From Nitrincola lacisaponensis (GTDB lineage Bacteria; Pseudomonadota; Gammaproteobacteria; Pseudomonadales; Balneatricaceae), in assembly GCF_000691225.1 (NCBI RefSeq), contig NZ_JMSZ01000016.1, positions 744,001-808,000 of the forward strand: a stretch of DNA of 64,000 bases, in the 5' to 3' direction. Shown in pieces: positions 49,446 through 58,597 of the stretch (its first letter is position 1; each line of letters begins with the position of its first letter). Both the position numbers and the translations under genes were made by a program. Under the pieces are notes generated by a model. That model was not told where the DNA came from. It was given only the letters and a program-made list of their open reading frames with translations, and did no database searches.

Positions 49446-50780
49446 ATGCGACAACCAGAATTATTGTCCCCGGCAGGGACGTTAAAGAACATGAAATATG
49501 CGTTTGCCTATGGTGCTGACGCTGTCTATGCAGGGCAGCCGCGTTACAGCCTGCGGGTGCGTAACAACGACTTTAACTACCAGAACCTGGCAGAAGGCAT
49601 CGAAATTGCCCACCGTCTGGGTAAAAAGTTCTTTGTTGCCAGTAATATACTGCCGCATAACTCCAAACTCCGAACCTATATGGATGACATCGTTCCGGTC
49701 GTGGAGATGGGCCCGGATGCACTGATCATGTCGGATCCCGGGCTGATCATGATGGTGAAAGAGCGCTTTCCTGATCTGCCGATCCATCTGTCGGTACAAT
49801 CCAATACCATGAACTGGGCCGCCGTGAAGTTCTGGCACCAGGCTGGAATCGAGCGAGTCATTCTGTCGCGTGAACTGTCGCTGGAAGAGGTGGAAGAGAT
49901 TCGCCAGCGTTGTCCGGAAATGGAACTGGAAGTTTTTGTTCATGGTTCACTGTGCATTGCCTATTCCGGACGTTGCCTGTTGTCTGGCTATATCAATCAT
50001 CGAGATCCGAATCAGGGTACCTGCACCAATGCTTGCCGCTGGAAGTATGATGCGCATGAGGCGGTACAGAATGAATCCGGTGATATTGTACCGGTACAGA
50101 GTTTCGATCCGGCACTGGGTACTGGCGAGCCAACGGATAAAATCGTGCTGTTGCAGGAAGCTTCGCGCCCGGATGATTACATGCCGGCGTTTGAGGATGA
50201 GCATGGCACTTACATCATGAACTCCAAGGACCTGCGCGCCATTCAGCACGTGCATCGCCTGGCGGCCATGGGTGTCGATTCGTTGAAAATTGAAGGGCGT
50301 ACCAAGTCACATTACTATGTGGCGCGTACTGCTCAGGCCTATCGTCAGGCCATTGATGATGCCGTTGCCGGCAAGCCGTTCAATATGGAATTGATGGATG
50401 TGCTGGAGAATCTGGCGAACCGTGGTTACACCGAAGGTTTTTATCGTCGCCATGTTCATGATGAATACCAGAACTATGAAACCGGTAACTCGATCGGTGT
50501 GCATCAGCAGTTTGTGGGCGAAGTGCTGGAGCACAATGCTGATACAGGGATGCTGCAAATTGATGTCAAAAACCGTTTTGAAGCCGGTGATACTCTGGAG
50601 TTGATGACTCCAGCCGGAAATAAGCGTTTCCGTCTGGAAGAGTTGCTGGATCGTAAAGGGTCGCGTATTGAGGTAGCTCCCGGCTCCGGGCATCGTGTCA
50701 GTATTCCGCTGGATTTCGATACTGACATGACCTATGCCTTGCTGATGCGTGATCTGCCCAATGCCCCGCCACGGAGCTGA
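49446..50780 (+). CDS. trhP: tRNA 5-hydroxyuridine modification protein TrhP (peptidase U32 family)
   Basis: A 444-residue U32-family protein, the YegQ/TrhP type that uses prephenate-derived chemistry to hydroxylate U34 of some tRNAs. RQPELLSPAGTLKNMKYAFA opens the protein and the family block HGSLCIAYSGRCLLSGYI, with DPNQGTCTNACRW following, holds conserved cysteines. ATG at 49446 is preferred over GTG at 49440. Length matches YegQ. Confidence 0.93.
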   Translation: MRQPELLSPAGTLKNMKYAFAYGADAVYAGQPRYSLRVRNNDFNYQNLAEGIEIAHRLGKKFFVASNILPHNSKLRTYMDDIVPVVEMGPDALIMSDPGLIMMVKERFPDLPIHLSVQSNTMNWAAVKFWHQAGIERVILSRELSLEEVEEIRQRCPEMELEVFVHGSLCIAYSGRCLLSGYINHRDPNQGTCTNACRWKYDAHEAVQNESGDIVPVQSFDPALGTGEPTDKIVLLQEASRPDDYMPAFEDEHGTYIMNSKDLRAIQHVHRLAAMGVDSLKIEGRTKSHYYVARTAQAYRQAIDDAVAGKPFNMELMDVLENLANRGYTEGFYRRHVHDEYQNYETGNSIGVHQQFVGEVLEHNADTGMLQIDVKNRFEAGDTLELMTPAGNKRFRLEELLDRKGSRIEVAPGSGHRVSIPLDFDTDMTYALLMRDLPNAPPRS

Positions 50781-50786
50781 CCCGGT

Positions 50787-51653
50787 TTGCTGAGCGCAAC
50801 GTCTCTGGATAAATATCGTTTCTCTCGGGCCTTGCGCCCGTTCTCTTTTCCGGTGGCTGTTATTGCCTGCCTGGTAGGGGTGGTCGCTGCGTATGCAGAG
50901 GGATACTGGCAGCCGCTGAATGTGGCGTTGATTCTGATGGCGGGCGTATTGTTGCAGGCAGGCGTCAATCTGATCAATGATTATGCTGATCTGCCGCTGC
51001 TGACATCAACTGATGCTATGCAGGACCGGGCACGCCAGTCTATTCGTTTTAACTTCAGAGCCGGTCTGTTGTGCTTTATGCTGGCGGCAGTCATAGGTCT
51101 CTATCTGATCTCTGTGGCAGGGTTGGTGCTGTTATGGATCAGTCTGTTGGGGCTGCTGGGTGCGCTTGGCTATACGCTGGCACCGATACAGTATAAAAAC
51201 CGAGGCCTGGGTGTACTGCTGGTGTTCTGGCTGATGGGTGTGCTGATGATCTGTGGCAGTTACCTGGCCGCCGGTGCGCCATTTGACTGGACTATTGTGT
51301 GGATCTCCTTGCCTGTCAGTTGTCTGGTGTCTCTGCTGTTGTTGAGTAATGAACTGCGTGATTATGAACGCGATTTGGCAGAGGGGATAGGTACACTCAC
51401 TGTCCGTATCGGTTATCAACAGGCAGTGTATTTATATTGGGCCCTGTTAGGTGCTGCGCTGCTCTTGACCTTGCTGCTCAGAAGTCTGGGATATCTGAGT
51501 CTGATCTGGCCTTTGGCTGGTGTCTTGCTGCTGGCCATTAAGCCCTGCCGCTTGCTGCAGGTATCAGCTCCGGAGCGAGTGGCCCTGACGCCTGCTACCG
51601 CGCGACTATTGCTCGGGTTTGGCACACTTTTCTGCATTTTGTTAGTGCTTTAG
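50787..51653 (+). CDS. UbiA-family prenyltransferase, MenA-like
   Basis: A 288-residue polytopic membrane protein with about eight helices. The two aspartate motifs that hold the magnesium-prenyl diphosphate are NLINDYADLP and NELRDYERDL. The second motif and overall layout fit the MenA (1,4-dihydroxy-2-naphthoate prenyltransferase) branch better than UbiA proper. TTG start at 50787 follows GGAG. No other menaquinone genes are visible, so the acceptor is not certain. Confidence 0.85.
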   Translation: MLSATSLDKYRFSRALRPFSFPVAVIACLVGVVAAYAEGYWQPLNVALILMAGVLLQAGVNLINDYADLPLLTSTDAMQDRARQSIRFNFRAGLLCFMLAAVIGLYLISVAGLVLLWISLLGLLGALGYTLAPIQYKNRGLGVLLVFWLMGVLMICGSYLAAGAPFDWTIVWISLPVSCLVSLLLLSNELRDYERDLAEGIGTLTVRIGYQQAVYLYWALLGAALLLTLLLRSLGYLSLIWPLAGVLLLAIKPCRLLQVSAPERVALTPATARLLLGFGTLFCILLVL

Positions 51654-51685
51654 TAAAAGGGTAGTCTCTCCCTTGGTTGACCTCT

Positions 51686-52570
51686 TTAGCTAAATTGGGT
51701 CAGATACTTTGCCAATATTTCCTCCAGCCTGAGTGTGACTTGCCCTTTACTTTCGTTACTGAAGTGGAAACTGCTGAAGGTTTGCCACAGTAATGCCTGG
51801 GCTGTCTTGAGCGGCTTGAGGTGTCCTGCTTGAATGGCCGGATCTGCAAGCGGCTGTGGCAGCCAGGCCCAGCCTGCATTCTTCATCACTGCGTCGCGAA
51901 TCAGTTCATACTGTGTCAGTGCCAGATAATTACTGCTGTTCAGAATGTCCGGCACCAATTGTTCATCTGAATCCACAAATGCCAGTGTCACCTGGGTGTG
52001 GGTGATCAGGTCATCCGGCTTCACTTCAGGTAGCTTCGACAGTGGATGCTGTACACTGGCAACCATGATCATGCGCAGCCCTGACAGTGGTGTCATGGTG
52101 ATCCGATGATCCGTGTGCTTGTTCAGGTCCAGGCCATAGGCAATATCCACTGTTTGGGAGGACACCAGTGCAGGCAGCTCCTGGGGTGGTGCCAGGTACA
52201 CCGAAATGCCGGTGAGCGGAAAACGCTGCTTCAAGGCATGCATGGCTTCCAGCCAGACAGCTTCAGGTAATGCATCATCACGGGCCAGGCGCAATGTGGT
52301 TTCAATGCCGCCACGCTCCAGCTCGCAGCGTGCCTGGATTTGACGATAGGTTTGTATCAAGCGCATGCAGTCTGGCTGAATGGCCCAGGCCAGATCTGTT
52401 GCACGTACCGCCTTGCCGGAGCGCTCGAAAAGTTCGGCATTCAAGTCATCTTCCAGTGCGCTGATGGCGGCACTGATGGTGGTGCGGCTGCGATTCAAAT
52501 GGCGTGCCGCATCGATAATCGAACCTGACTCCAGTACTGCCAGAAAGGCCTCAGCCTGTGAAGGTCGCAT
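51686..52570 (-). CDS. LysR-family transcriptional regulator
   Basis: A 294-residue regulator. The winged helix-turn-helix spans about 3-62 (AEAFLAVLESGSIIDAARHL, then NRSRTTISAAISALEDDLN). The effector domain is the rest. ATG at 52570 matches the family N-terminus; a TTG at 52588 is the alternative. It is divergent from the cation diffusion facilitator gene, so it may control that gene and itself. The C-terminal half is not close to a named regulator. Confidence 0.9.
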   Translation of the reverse strand: MRPSQAEAFLAVLESGSIIDAARHLNRSRTTISAAISALEDDLNAELFERSGKAVRATDLAWAIQPDCMRLIQTYRQIQARCELERGGIETTLRLARDDALPEAVWLEAMHALKQRFPLTGISVYLAPPQELPALVSSQTVDIAYGLDLNKHTDHRITMTPLSGLRMIMVASVQHPLSKLPEVKPDDLITHTQVTLAFVDSDEQLVPDILNSSNYLALTQYELIRDAVMKNAGWAWLPQPLADPAIQAGHLKPLKTAQALLWQTFSSFHFSNESKGQVTLRLEEILAKYLTQFS

Positions 52571-52616
52571 GGTAGGGTCCAGCCTCAAGTTATGTCTGCC
52601 AAGAGACGATATTTTT

Positions 52617-52683
52617 GTCGCTTAGCGACTCTGTCACTTTTATGTTAGTCGATAAAATTCTATTGGATCTGATCGTTTGGATC
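52617..52683. promoter_or_regulatory. operator-like elements between LysR gene and CDF gene
   Basis: A palindrome GTCGC-TTA-GCGAC (52617-52629) and a direct repeat TTGGATC (52663-52669 and 52677-52683, 14 bases apart) lie in the 151-base divergent gap. These are candidate binding sites for the adjacent LysR protein. Confidence 0.35.
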
Positions 52684-52721
52684 CATAAATAAACGGATTG
52701 ACAGTTTTTGTAGAGGTTATC

Positions 52722-53615
52722 ATGTTTTCCCTTAAGGTTGGCTCTGAAAGGTCAACGCTGATTTTTTCAGCAGGTGTCTCAGGTTTTTTTGCCGTTGCCG
52801 GCATTGGCTGGGGCGTTTGGACCGGTTCTATGGCCATTCTGTTTGACGGTGCCTATTCCTTTGTCAGCCTGGCGTTATCCTTGCTCTCTGTACAGGCGTT
52901 ACGCTGGGCCGAGTCACCTGCGAACAATCATTTTAACTTTGGACGCATTCTGGCAGAGCCCCTGGCAATCGCAATAAAGGGGTTGGTGATTTTGCTGGTA
53001 TGTCTGATTTCTCTGTTCAGTGCGCTGAATGCGCTGATGACCGGTGGTCGGGAAGTCATGGCAGATATGGCTCTCGGATTTGCCTTGTTCAGTGTGATCA
53101 GCTGTGTGCTGACCTGGCGTTATCTGCAGCACAGTAATCGTATCCATCAGTCTGCTCTGGTCGAAGCTGAAACCCGTCAGTGGTGCATGGATAGCCTGCT
53201 CAGTGGCGCTGTATTTATGGGTTTTCTGATTGCCTGGGGAGTATCCGGAACCGGGTATGCACACTGGGCGTTATATGCTGACCCGTTGCTGGTGGTCTTG
53301 GCATCTGTCTATTTTATGGCTGTCCCGGTCAGAATGACGTTACAGGGCGTGCGCGAGATTATGATGATTTCGCCTGAACCCGAGATGCGCAAACGCGTGT
53401 ATCGGGCGCTTTCTGAACTGGGTATTCACGCATCACAATGCAAAATGGCCAAGGTTGGCAGCTACCTGATTCTGGAGGTGACGGTCGCAGTTGAGCGGGT
53501 GGAAGAGATGGACGGTTTGCAACATCAAGTAGACCTGCTTTTCAGAAATTTTCCACTGGAGGTCAAGGCACAGATTTTGTTTTATCCCAAGTGGGCTGTT
53601 TCAGTTAAGGTTTGA
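52722..53615 (+). CDS. cation diffusion facilitator family transporter (atypical metal site)
   Basis: A 297-residue protein with about six membrane helices and a C-terminal cytoplasmic ferredoxin-like domain (about 205-297), the CDF layout. Family-like segments are SMAILFDGAYSFVSLAL, a diverged HFNFGRILAEPLAI, and LYADPLLVVLAS. The usual D-x-x-x-D and H-x-x-x-D metal ligands read D-x-x-x-S (DGAYS) and Q-x-x-x-D (QWCMD), so zinc or iron transport by the classic site is doubtful. ATG at 52722 with AGAGG upstream. Possibly controlled by the divergent LysR protein. Confidence 0.85.
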   Translation: MFSLKVGSERSTLIFSAGVSGFFAVAGIGWGVWTGSMAILFDGAYSFVSLALSLLSVQALRWAESPANNHFNFGRILAEPLAIAIKGLVILLVCLISLFSALNALMTGGREVMADMALGFALFSVISCVLTWRYLQHSNRIHQSALVEAETRQWCMDSLLSGAVFMGFLIAWGVSGTGYAHWALYADPLLVVLASVYFMAVPVRMTLQGVREIMMISPEPEMRKRVYRALSELGIHASQCKMAKVGSYLILEVTVAVERVEEMDGLQHQVDLLFRNFPLEVKAQILFYPKWAVSVKV

Positions 53616-53740
53616 TGTGTCGGTAGCATGACAATCTCTCTGGCGATATTAGGCAAATTGTCTATTATTCTTAACAACATGCTGGGTTATGCTAATATTC
53701 AGTCTGTCTAAGTTAGGGATATCCCTTAGGAGTGTTGTGT

Positions 53741-55417
53741 ATGCGAAATTTGCAGTTGAAAGTATTGCTGTCAGGTGGATTTGCCGTTGTCGCCATCATT
53801 TTGTTGCTGGTAGGGCTGCTGAGCATCTCTGCGGGGTCACGCATGAAAGCAGATATCGCTAACCTGGGACAGGTTCGCCTGCCTGCAGTCGATCTGTTAG
53901 CTAAAATGAATGAAGAGCGTTTGATGATTCGTGCCCAGACTTTGAGCATGTTGCGTTTTGAAGAGTGGGCACAATCGGCCGGAAGAGATTTGTCGGCTCT
54001 ACTTGCTGAACGAGAGGCCTCCTGGAAACGGTTTGATGCAGTTTTATCCCGTTATACCGATATTCCGAGAACCCAAGAGGGTGAGGCTTTATATCAGCGC
54101 TTGAGAACTGCCATCAACAGCTGGCGGGAAGCTGCAAATCGGATGGACAGAGCCGTTGTTACCATGAGCCAGGCTGGTAATGCCCTGAGTTACGATGTGG
54201 CATTTCGTGAGTTCGAACAGCATTTTCAAGCTTTAATCCCTGTTTCCAGTGCCATGAATCAGCTTCTGGATGAGCTAATCAACCGTAACTTGGAAATTTC
54301 AAACGAAACTGTATCTGCAGCAATAGCACAGGCAGAAAATTCGGCCATGATCACAATAGTTTCTGTAATTATTGGTTTTGTGATCGCGTTGGCGGCAGGC
54401 TTTTTGATTACCCGTCAGGTAATGGGGCAACTGGGCGGTGAACCCGCTTATGTGCAACAAGTGGTGCGTCAGGTAGCCGATGGTGACCTGACGGTACGGA
54501 TAGATACTTCCAAGGCACCATCTGACAGTTTGCTGGCAGCATTCGCCCAGATGGTGGCCACTTTGAAGAACCTGATGAAGCAAATTTCGGATGCCTCTAC
54601 CCAGGTGTCTGCCGCGGCTGAAGAGCTGTCAGCTTCAAGCAGTCAGACCAATGCACAGGTGCAGCTGCAACAGGCCGAGATTACCCAGGTCGCAACAGCC
54701 ATGAATGAGATGGCAGCAACGGTGATGGATGTTGCCAAAAATGCGGCCGCTGCTTCGGGAGCTGCACAGACGGCACATGGTGAAACCGATAACGGTATGA
54801 AGGTAGTGACGGATGTCGTCAAGGTCATTAATCAGTTGGCAAGTGAAATTGAAAAATCTGCAGCCAGCATGAATCAGCTGGTGCGTGACAGTGAAGAGAT
54901 TGGTTCAGTCTTGAATGTGATTCAGGAAATTGCAGAACAGACCAATCTGTTGGCATTGAACGCGGCGATTGAGGCAGCGCGCGCTGGCGACCAGGGACGG
55001 GGCTTTGCCGTAGTGGCAGATGAGGTGCGTTCTCTGGCGAGTCGTACGCAGGCATCTACCGGTGATATTCAGGCGCGCATTAACCGGGTCCAGGATAGCT
55101 CATCTTCTGCTGCACAACAGATGGAACAGGGTAAGCAGAAAGGGTTGCAGACGGTTGAGCAGGCCAACAATGCCGGAGAGGCTCTGAAAATGATCAGTGC
55201 TTCCGTGGCGGCGATTAATGATATGAATGCGCAGATCGCGACGGCAGCTGAAGAGCAGTCATCAGTTGCCGAGGAGATCAACCAGAATATTTCCAATATC
55301 ACTCAGGCGATTGATGAAACGGCGACCGCTGCTTCTCAGGTGACCTCTGCCAGTCAGGAGCTGGCGCGTCTGTCTGCATCTCTGCAGCAGCATGTACAGC
55401 AGTTCCGGGTGAGCTGA
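53741..55417 (+). CDS. methyl-accepting chemotaxis protein
   Basis: A 558-residue chemoreceptor. The first helix is about 8-30, then a periplasmic helical domain of about 165 residues (four-helix-bundle-like), the second helix about 205-227, HAMP (about 228-285), and the cytoplasmic signalling domain. The hairpin tip reads [20 protein letters not shown] and [20 protein letters not shown]. No C-terminal CheR-binding pentapeptide is present. ATG at 53741 follows GGAG. No other chemotaxis gene is nearby. Confidence 0.95.
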   Translation: MRNLQLKVLLSGGFAVVAIILLLVGLLSISAGSRMKADIANLGQVRLPAVDLLAKMNEERLMIRAQTLSMLRFEEWAQSAGRDLSALLAEREASWKRFDAVLSRYTDIPRTQEGEALYQRLRTAINSWREAANRMDRAVVTMSQAGNALSYDVAFREFEQHFQALIPVSSAMNQLLDELINRNLEISNETVSAAIAQAENSAMITIVSVIIGFVIALAAGFLITRQVMGQLGGEPAYVQQVVRQVADGDLTVRIDTSKAPSDSLLAAFAQMVATLKNLMKQISDASTQVSAAAEELSASSSQTNAQVQLQQAEITQVATAMNEMAATVMDVAKNAAAASGAAQTAHGETDNGMKVVTDVVKVINQLASEIEKSAASMNQLVRDSEEIGSVLNVIQEIAEQTNLLALNAAIEAARAGDQGRGFAVVADEVRSLASRTQASTGDIQARINRVQDSSSSAAQQMEQGKQKGLQTVEQANNAGEALKMISASVAAINDMNAQIATAAEEQSSVAEEINQNISNITQAIDETATAASQVTSASQELARLSASLQQHVQQFRVS

Positions 55418-55458
55418 TCTACGACTAAAACCTGACGCGATTTGCTCAGCTTTTCAGG

Positions 55459-55497
55459 TATAATGCCTCTTTTGCTGTGCGGGCTAAGGCCCGCACA
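55459..55497 (+). promoter_or_regulatory. putative -10 box and 5' leader hairpin of the fumarase gene
   Basis: A perfect TATAAT at 55459-55464 has no good -35 at standard spacing. It is followed by a nine-base-pair GC-rich hairpin: TGTGCGGGC (55476-55484), loop TAAG, GCCCGCACA (55489-55497). The hairpin would begin about five to ten bases after the transcript start. Confidence 0.45.
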
Positions 55498-55542
55498 CGC
55501 CTGTCAATTCATTGAAAAAAGACTGACCGGAGAGAGTCCCCC

Positions 55543-57048
55543 ATGAGCGTAATTCGCCAAGACGATTTCATCAGCAGCATCGCCGATGCGCTGCAGTTTA
55601 TCTCCTATTATCACCCGATCGATTTTGTCAAAGCGGTGCATGAGGCGTATCTGCGGGAAGAAAACCCTGCTGCCAAGGATGCCATGGCTCAGATCCTGAT
55701 CAACTCCCGTATGTGTGCCGAGGGCAAGCGTCCGATCTGTCAGGATACAGGCATCGTGACAGTCTTTCTCAAGGTGGGTATGAATGTGCAGTGGGACGCC
55801 AAAATGAGCGTCACGGATATGGTCAATGAAGGGGTGCGTCGCGCTTACCTGCATCCTGACAATGTGTTGCGTGCTTCCATCCTAGCCGATCCGGCAGGCA
55901 AGCGTCAGAACACCAAGGATAATACTCCCGCAGTGATCCATTACGAGATCGTTGAGGGTGATGAGGTTGAAGTACATGTTGCCGCCAAGGGCGGCGGTTC
56001 AGAAAATAAATCCAAAATGGCGATGCTGAATCCGTCTGACAGTATTGTGGACTGGATTGTCAAAACCGTTCCGACCATGGGTGCTGGCTGGTGTCCACCA
56101 GGTATGCTGGGCATCGGTATCGGTGGTACTGCGGAGAAAGCTGCGGTGATGGCAAAAGAGTCGCTGATGGATCCGATCGATATTCATGAAATTCGTGAGC
56201 GTGGTCCGCAGAACCGTGTCGAGGAACTGCGTCTGGAAATTATGGACAAGGTCAACGCACTGGGTATTGGTGCGCAGGGTCTAGGTGGTTTGACCACCGT
56301 GCTGGATATCAAAATCAAGGATTATCCTACCCATGCAGCGTCTTTGCCGGTTTGCATGATTCCGAACTGTGCCGCTACCCGTCATGCGCACTTTACGCTG
56401 GACGGATCTGGTCCTGCTGTATTGACGCCGCCGAGTCTGGAAGACTGGCCTGAAGTGACATTTGAGGTGGGCAGCAACACCCGTCGCGTAAATCTGGATG
56501 AGATTACACCGGAAGAAGTGGCTGAGTGGCAGGTCGGTGAAACCGTGCTGCTGAATGGCAAGATGCTGACCGGTCGTGACGCAGCGCACAAGAAAATGGT
56601 GGAGATGCTCAATAATGGCGAGTCACTCCCCGTAGATCTCAAAGGGCGCTTTATTTACTACGTAGGGCCGGTTGATCCCGTCCGTGATGAAGTGGTTGGG
56701 CCTGCAGGTCCGACAACCTCTACTCGTATGGACAAGTTCACACGTCAGATTCTTGAAACCACGGGACTGCTGGGGATGATTGGTAAATCCGAGCGTGGCC
56801 CGATTGCGATTGAAGCGATCAAGGATAACAAGGCTGTTTATCTGATGGCTGTCGGTGGTGCTGCTTACCTGGTTTCCAAGGCGATCACGAATGCGCAGGT
56901 TTTGGCATTCCCTGAACTGGGTATGGAAGCAATTTACGAATTTGAAGTCAAAGATATGCCGGTAACAGTGGCTGTCGATGTTCGTGGGGAGTCCGTACAC
57001 ACTACAGGTCCTGCCAAGTGGAAAGAAATTATCGCCAAGAGCGCATAA
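55543..57048 (+). CDS. fumA: class I (iron-sulfur) fumarate hydratase
   Basis: A 501-residue oxygen-sensitive class I fumarase that interconverts fumarate and malate. Cysteine-bearing blocks for the 4Fe-4S cluster are RPICQDTGIVTVF, GAGWCPPGMLGIGIGG and MIPNCAATRHAHF. N- and C-terminal halves (alpha and beta types) are fused in one chain, as in FumA/FumB. AGAGAG precedes the ATG. It is monocistronic, ended by the hairpin at 57067. Confidence 0.95.
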   Translation: MSVIRQDDFISSIADALQFISYYHPIDFVKAVHEAYLREENPAAKDAMAQILINSRMCAEGKRPICQDTGIVTVFLKVGMNVQWDAKMSVTDMVNEGVRRAYLHPDNVLRASILADPAGKRQNTKDNTPAVIHYEIVEGDEVEVHVAAKGGGSENKSKMAMLNPSDSIVDWIVKTVPTMGAGWCPPGMLGIGIGGTAEKAAVMAKESLMDPIDIHEIRERGPQNRVEELRLEIMDKVNALGIGAQGLGGLTTVLDIKIKDYPTHAASLPVCMIPNCAATRHAHFTLDGSGPAVLTPPSLEDWPEVTFEVGSNTRRVNLDEITPEEVAEWQVGETVLLNGKMLTGRDAAHKKMVEMLNNGESLPVDLKGRFIYYVGPVDPVRDEVVGPAGPTTSTRMDKFTRQILETTGLLGMIGKSERGPIAIEAIKDNKAVYLMAVGGAAYLVSKAITNAQVLAFPELGMEAIYEFEVKDMPVTVAVDVRGESVHTTGPAKWKEIIAKSA

Positions 57049-57066
57049 CTCACTCCTCTTAAATTA

Positions 57067-57098
57067 CTCAGAGGTGATGATATGTCATCGCCTCTGAG
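57067..57098. terminator. bidirectional terminator between fumarase and cardiolipin synthase genes
   Basis: A 14-base stem (57067-57080 with 57085-57098) contains only one G-T pair and a TATG loop. It lies between convergent stops. Confidence 0.75.
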
Positions 57099-57102
57099 CT
57101 GT

Positions 57103-58554
57103 TTACAGATAAGGTGACAAGAGTCCTGCGGCAGCGTTGCGCAGTTTGATCAGTACGGATTGTCTGGAAAGAGATTCCAGCGTGATGACTTCACCCTGTA
57201 TAAATTCCTGATCAAAATGCTGGTTTAACGCTTGCGTCAGCCAGTCATCATAACATTCCACATTACACTCAAAGTTCAGTGCCAGGCTGCGATTGTCCCA
57301 GTTGGCTGAGCCAAAGAGTGTCCAGCAGTCATCCAGCATAAACAGCTTGGAGTGAGTGAACCTGTCTTTTACCAGTCTCACGTCAACACCATGGCGTATC
57401 AACTCAGCCAGATGGTGACGACATGCCCAGTCGACCAGCCGCAGGTTGTTTCGGCCTGGCAGTAAAATCTGTACCTGAATACCACGTAAAGCGGCAGTGA
57501 TGAGCGCCTCCTCAAGACTGCTGTCCGGTACAAAGTAGGGGGTCATGATGCGAATCTGTTGTTGTGCCGAGCTGATGGCACCGAGCATGACCTGCCGCAA
57601 GGTGTTAAACCTGTCATCGGGCCCGTCTGCAATCGCACGTGCCAGGGTGGTGCCGGGTGTTTTGGGTGGGTAAAACCAGGGCGTATCACGTAGCATCTCA
57701 CCGGTACTGGCATACCAGTCTTCGGCAAAAATGGTTTGCAGTTCAGTGACAACCGGTCCTTCCAGCTCAAAATGTATGTCTTCGATAGGAATACATTGCT
57801 GAGGGTTACGACAATGATGATCACTGATATTCATGCCACCGGTGAAGCCCAGTTGTCCATCTATGACCAGCAATTTGCGATGGTTGCGTAAATTCAGGAA
57901 AGGCATTGTGTGTGGCCAGTTCGGCGGCATGAACTCTGCGTAAGGAAGCTGCACACGCTTCAGATAAGATTTCAGTGTCGGGAAGGAGTAGCGAAAACCC
58001 ATGTAGTCAACCAGCAGTCTGACAGCGACACCGCGCTGTTGTGCCTGTGCCAGTGCATCTGCAAATTGTTTGCCCAAGCGGTCGTTACGCAGAATGAAAC
58101 TGCTCAGTGTAACACTCTGCTGCGCATTCTCTATGGCCTGGAGCATGCGGGGATATGCCTGATCACCGTTAAACAGCGGGGTGATGTGATTACCGCCCAG
58201 CAAGGGCTGTTTGGAGACGCTGTTGGACAGACGTGACAGCGTCTGCATGCTGGCAGGGACATAGTGTTGCAGATTGCGGGTATCAAAAGGGTAGTTCTGG
58301 CGGTAGTCTGTGGAAAACTTGCGTTTCCATTCCTGTGCACGCGAGTGGACCCGGTTGATGCCAAACAGCAGATAGGTCAGTGGACCCAGGATAGGGGCCA
58401 GCCACACCAGACCAATCCAGGCGATTCCCGCACGGCTGTCGCGTTTTGTCAGTAGAATATGAATCGAACTACCAATGGCGAGAGATAAGGGAATGGCTGC
58501 CAGTGCCAGCAGTGTCAGATGTTTGAGTAGCGTTTCCGTGATCATGTCTGACAT
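57103..58554 (-). CDS. clsA: cardiolipin synthase
   Basis: A 483-residue phospholipase D-type synthase that joins two phosphatidylglycerols into cardiolipin at the inner membrane. Two N-terminal helices (about 8-30, 40-60) precede two HKD motifs: NHRKLLVIDGQLGFTGG and THSKLFMLDDCWTLFGSANW. Start ATG at 58554 gives the family N-terminus; the frame runs 35 codons further into the galU hairpin and is not used. Last gene of a coaE-yacG-galU-cls series. Confidence 0.94.
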   Translation of the reverse strand: MSDMITETLLKHLTLLALAAIPLSLAIGSSIHILLTKRDSRAGIAWIGLVWLAPILGPLTYLLFGINRVHSRAQEWKRKFSTDYRQNYPFDTRNLQHYVPASMQTLSRLSNSVSKQPLLGGNHITPLFNGDQAYPRMLQAIENAQQSVTLSSFILRNDRLGKQFADALAQAQQRGVAVRLLVDYMGFRYSFPTLKSYLKRVQLPYAEFMPPNWPHTMPFLNLRNHRKLLVIDGQLGFTGGMNISDHHCRNPQQCIPIEDIHFELEGPVVTELQTIFAEDWYASTGEMLRDTPWFYPPKTPGTTLARAIADGPDDRFNTLRQVMLGAISSAQQQIRIMTPYFVPDSSLEEALITAALRGIQVQILLPGRNNLRLVDWACRHHLAELIRHGVDVRLVKDRFTHSKLFMLDDCWTLFGSANWDNRSLALNFECNVECYDDWLTQALNQHFDQEFIQGEVITLESLSRQSVLIKLRNAAAGLLSPYL

Positions 58555-58563
58555 TTGAATGCA

Positions 58564-58590
58564 GGCTGCTGCGCCTGTCGGGCAGCAGCC
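58564..58590 (-). terminator. hairpin between galU and clsA
   Basis: GGCTGCTGC (58564-58572) and GCAGCAGCC (58582-58590) form a perfect nine-base-pair stem, eight bases after the galU stop. No T-run follows on the minus strand, so partial termination or mRNA end protection is as likely as full termination. Confidence 0.5.
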
Positions 58591-58597
58591 ATTGGCT

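Noticed and set aside
52699-52704. TTGACA as a -35 box for the CDF gene
   Set aside because: No -10 box fits before the ATG at 52722; the expected position is inside the coding sequence.
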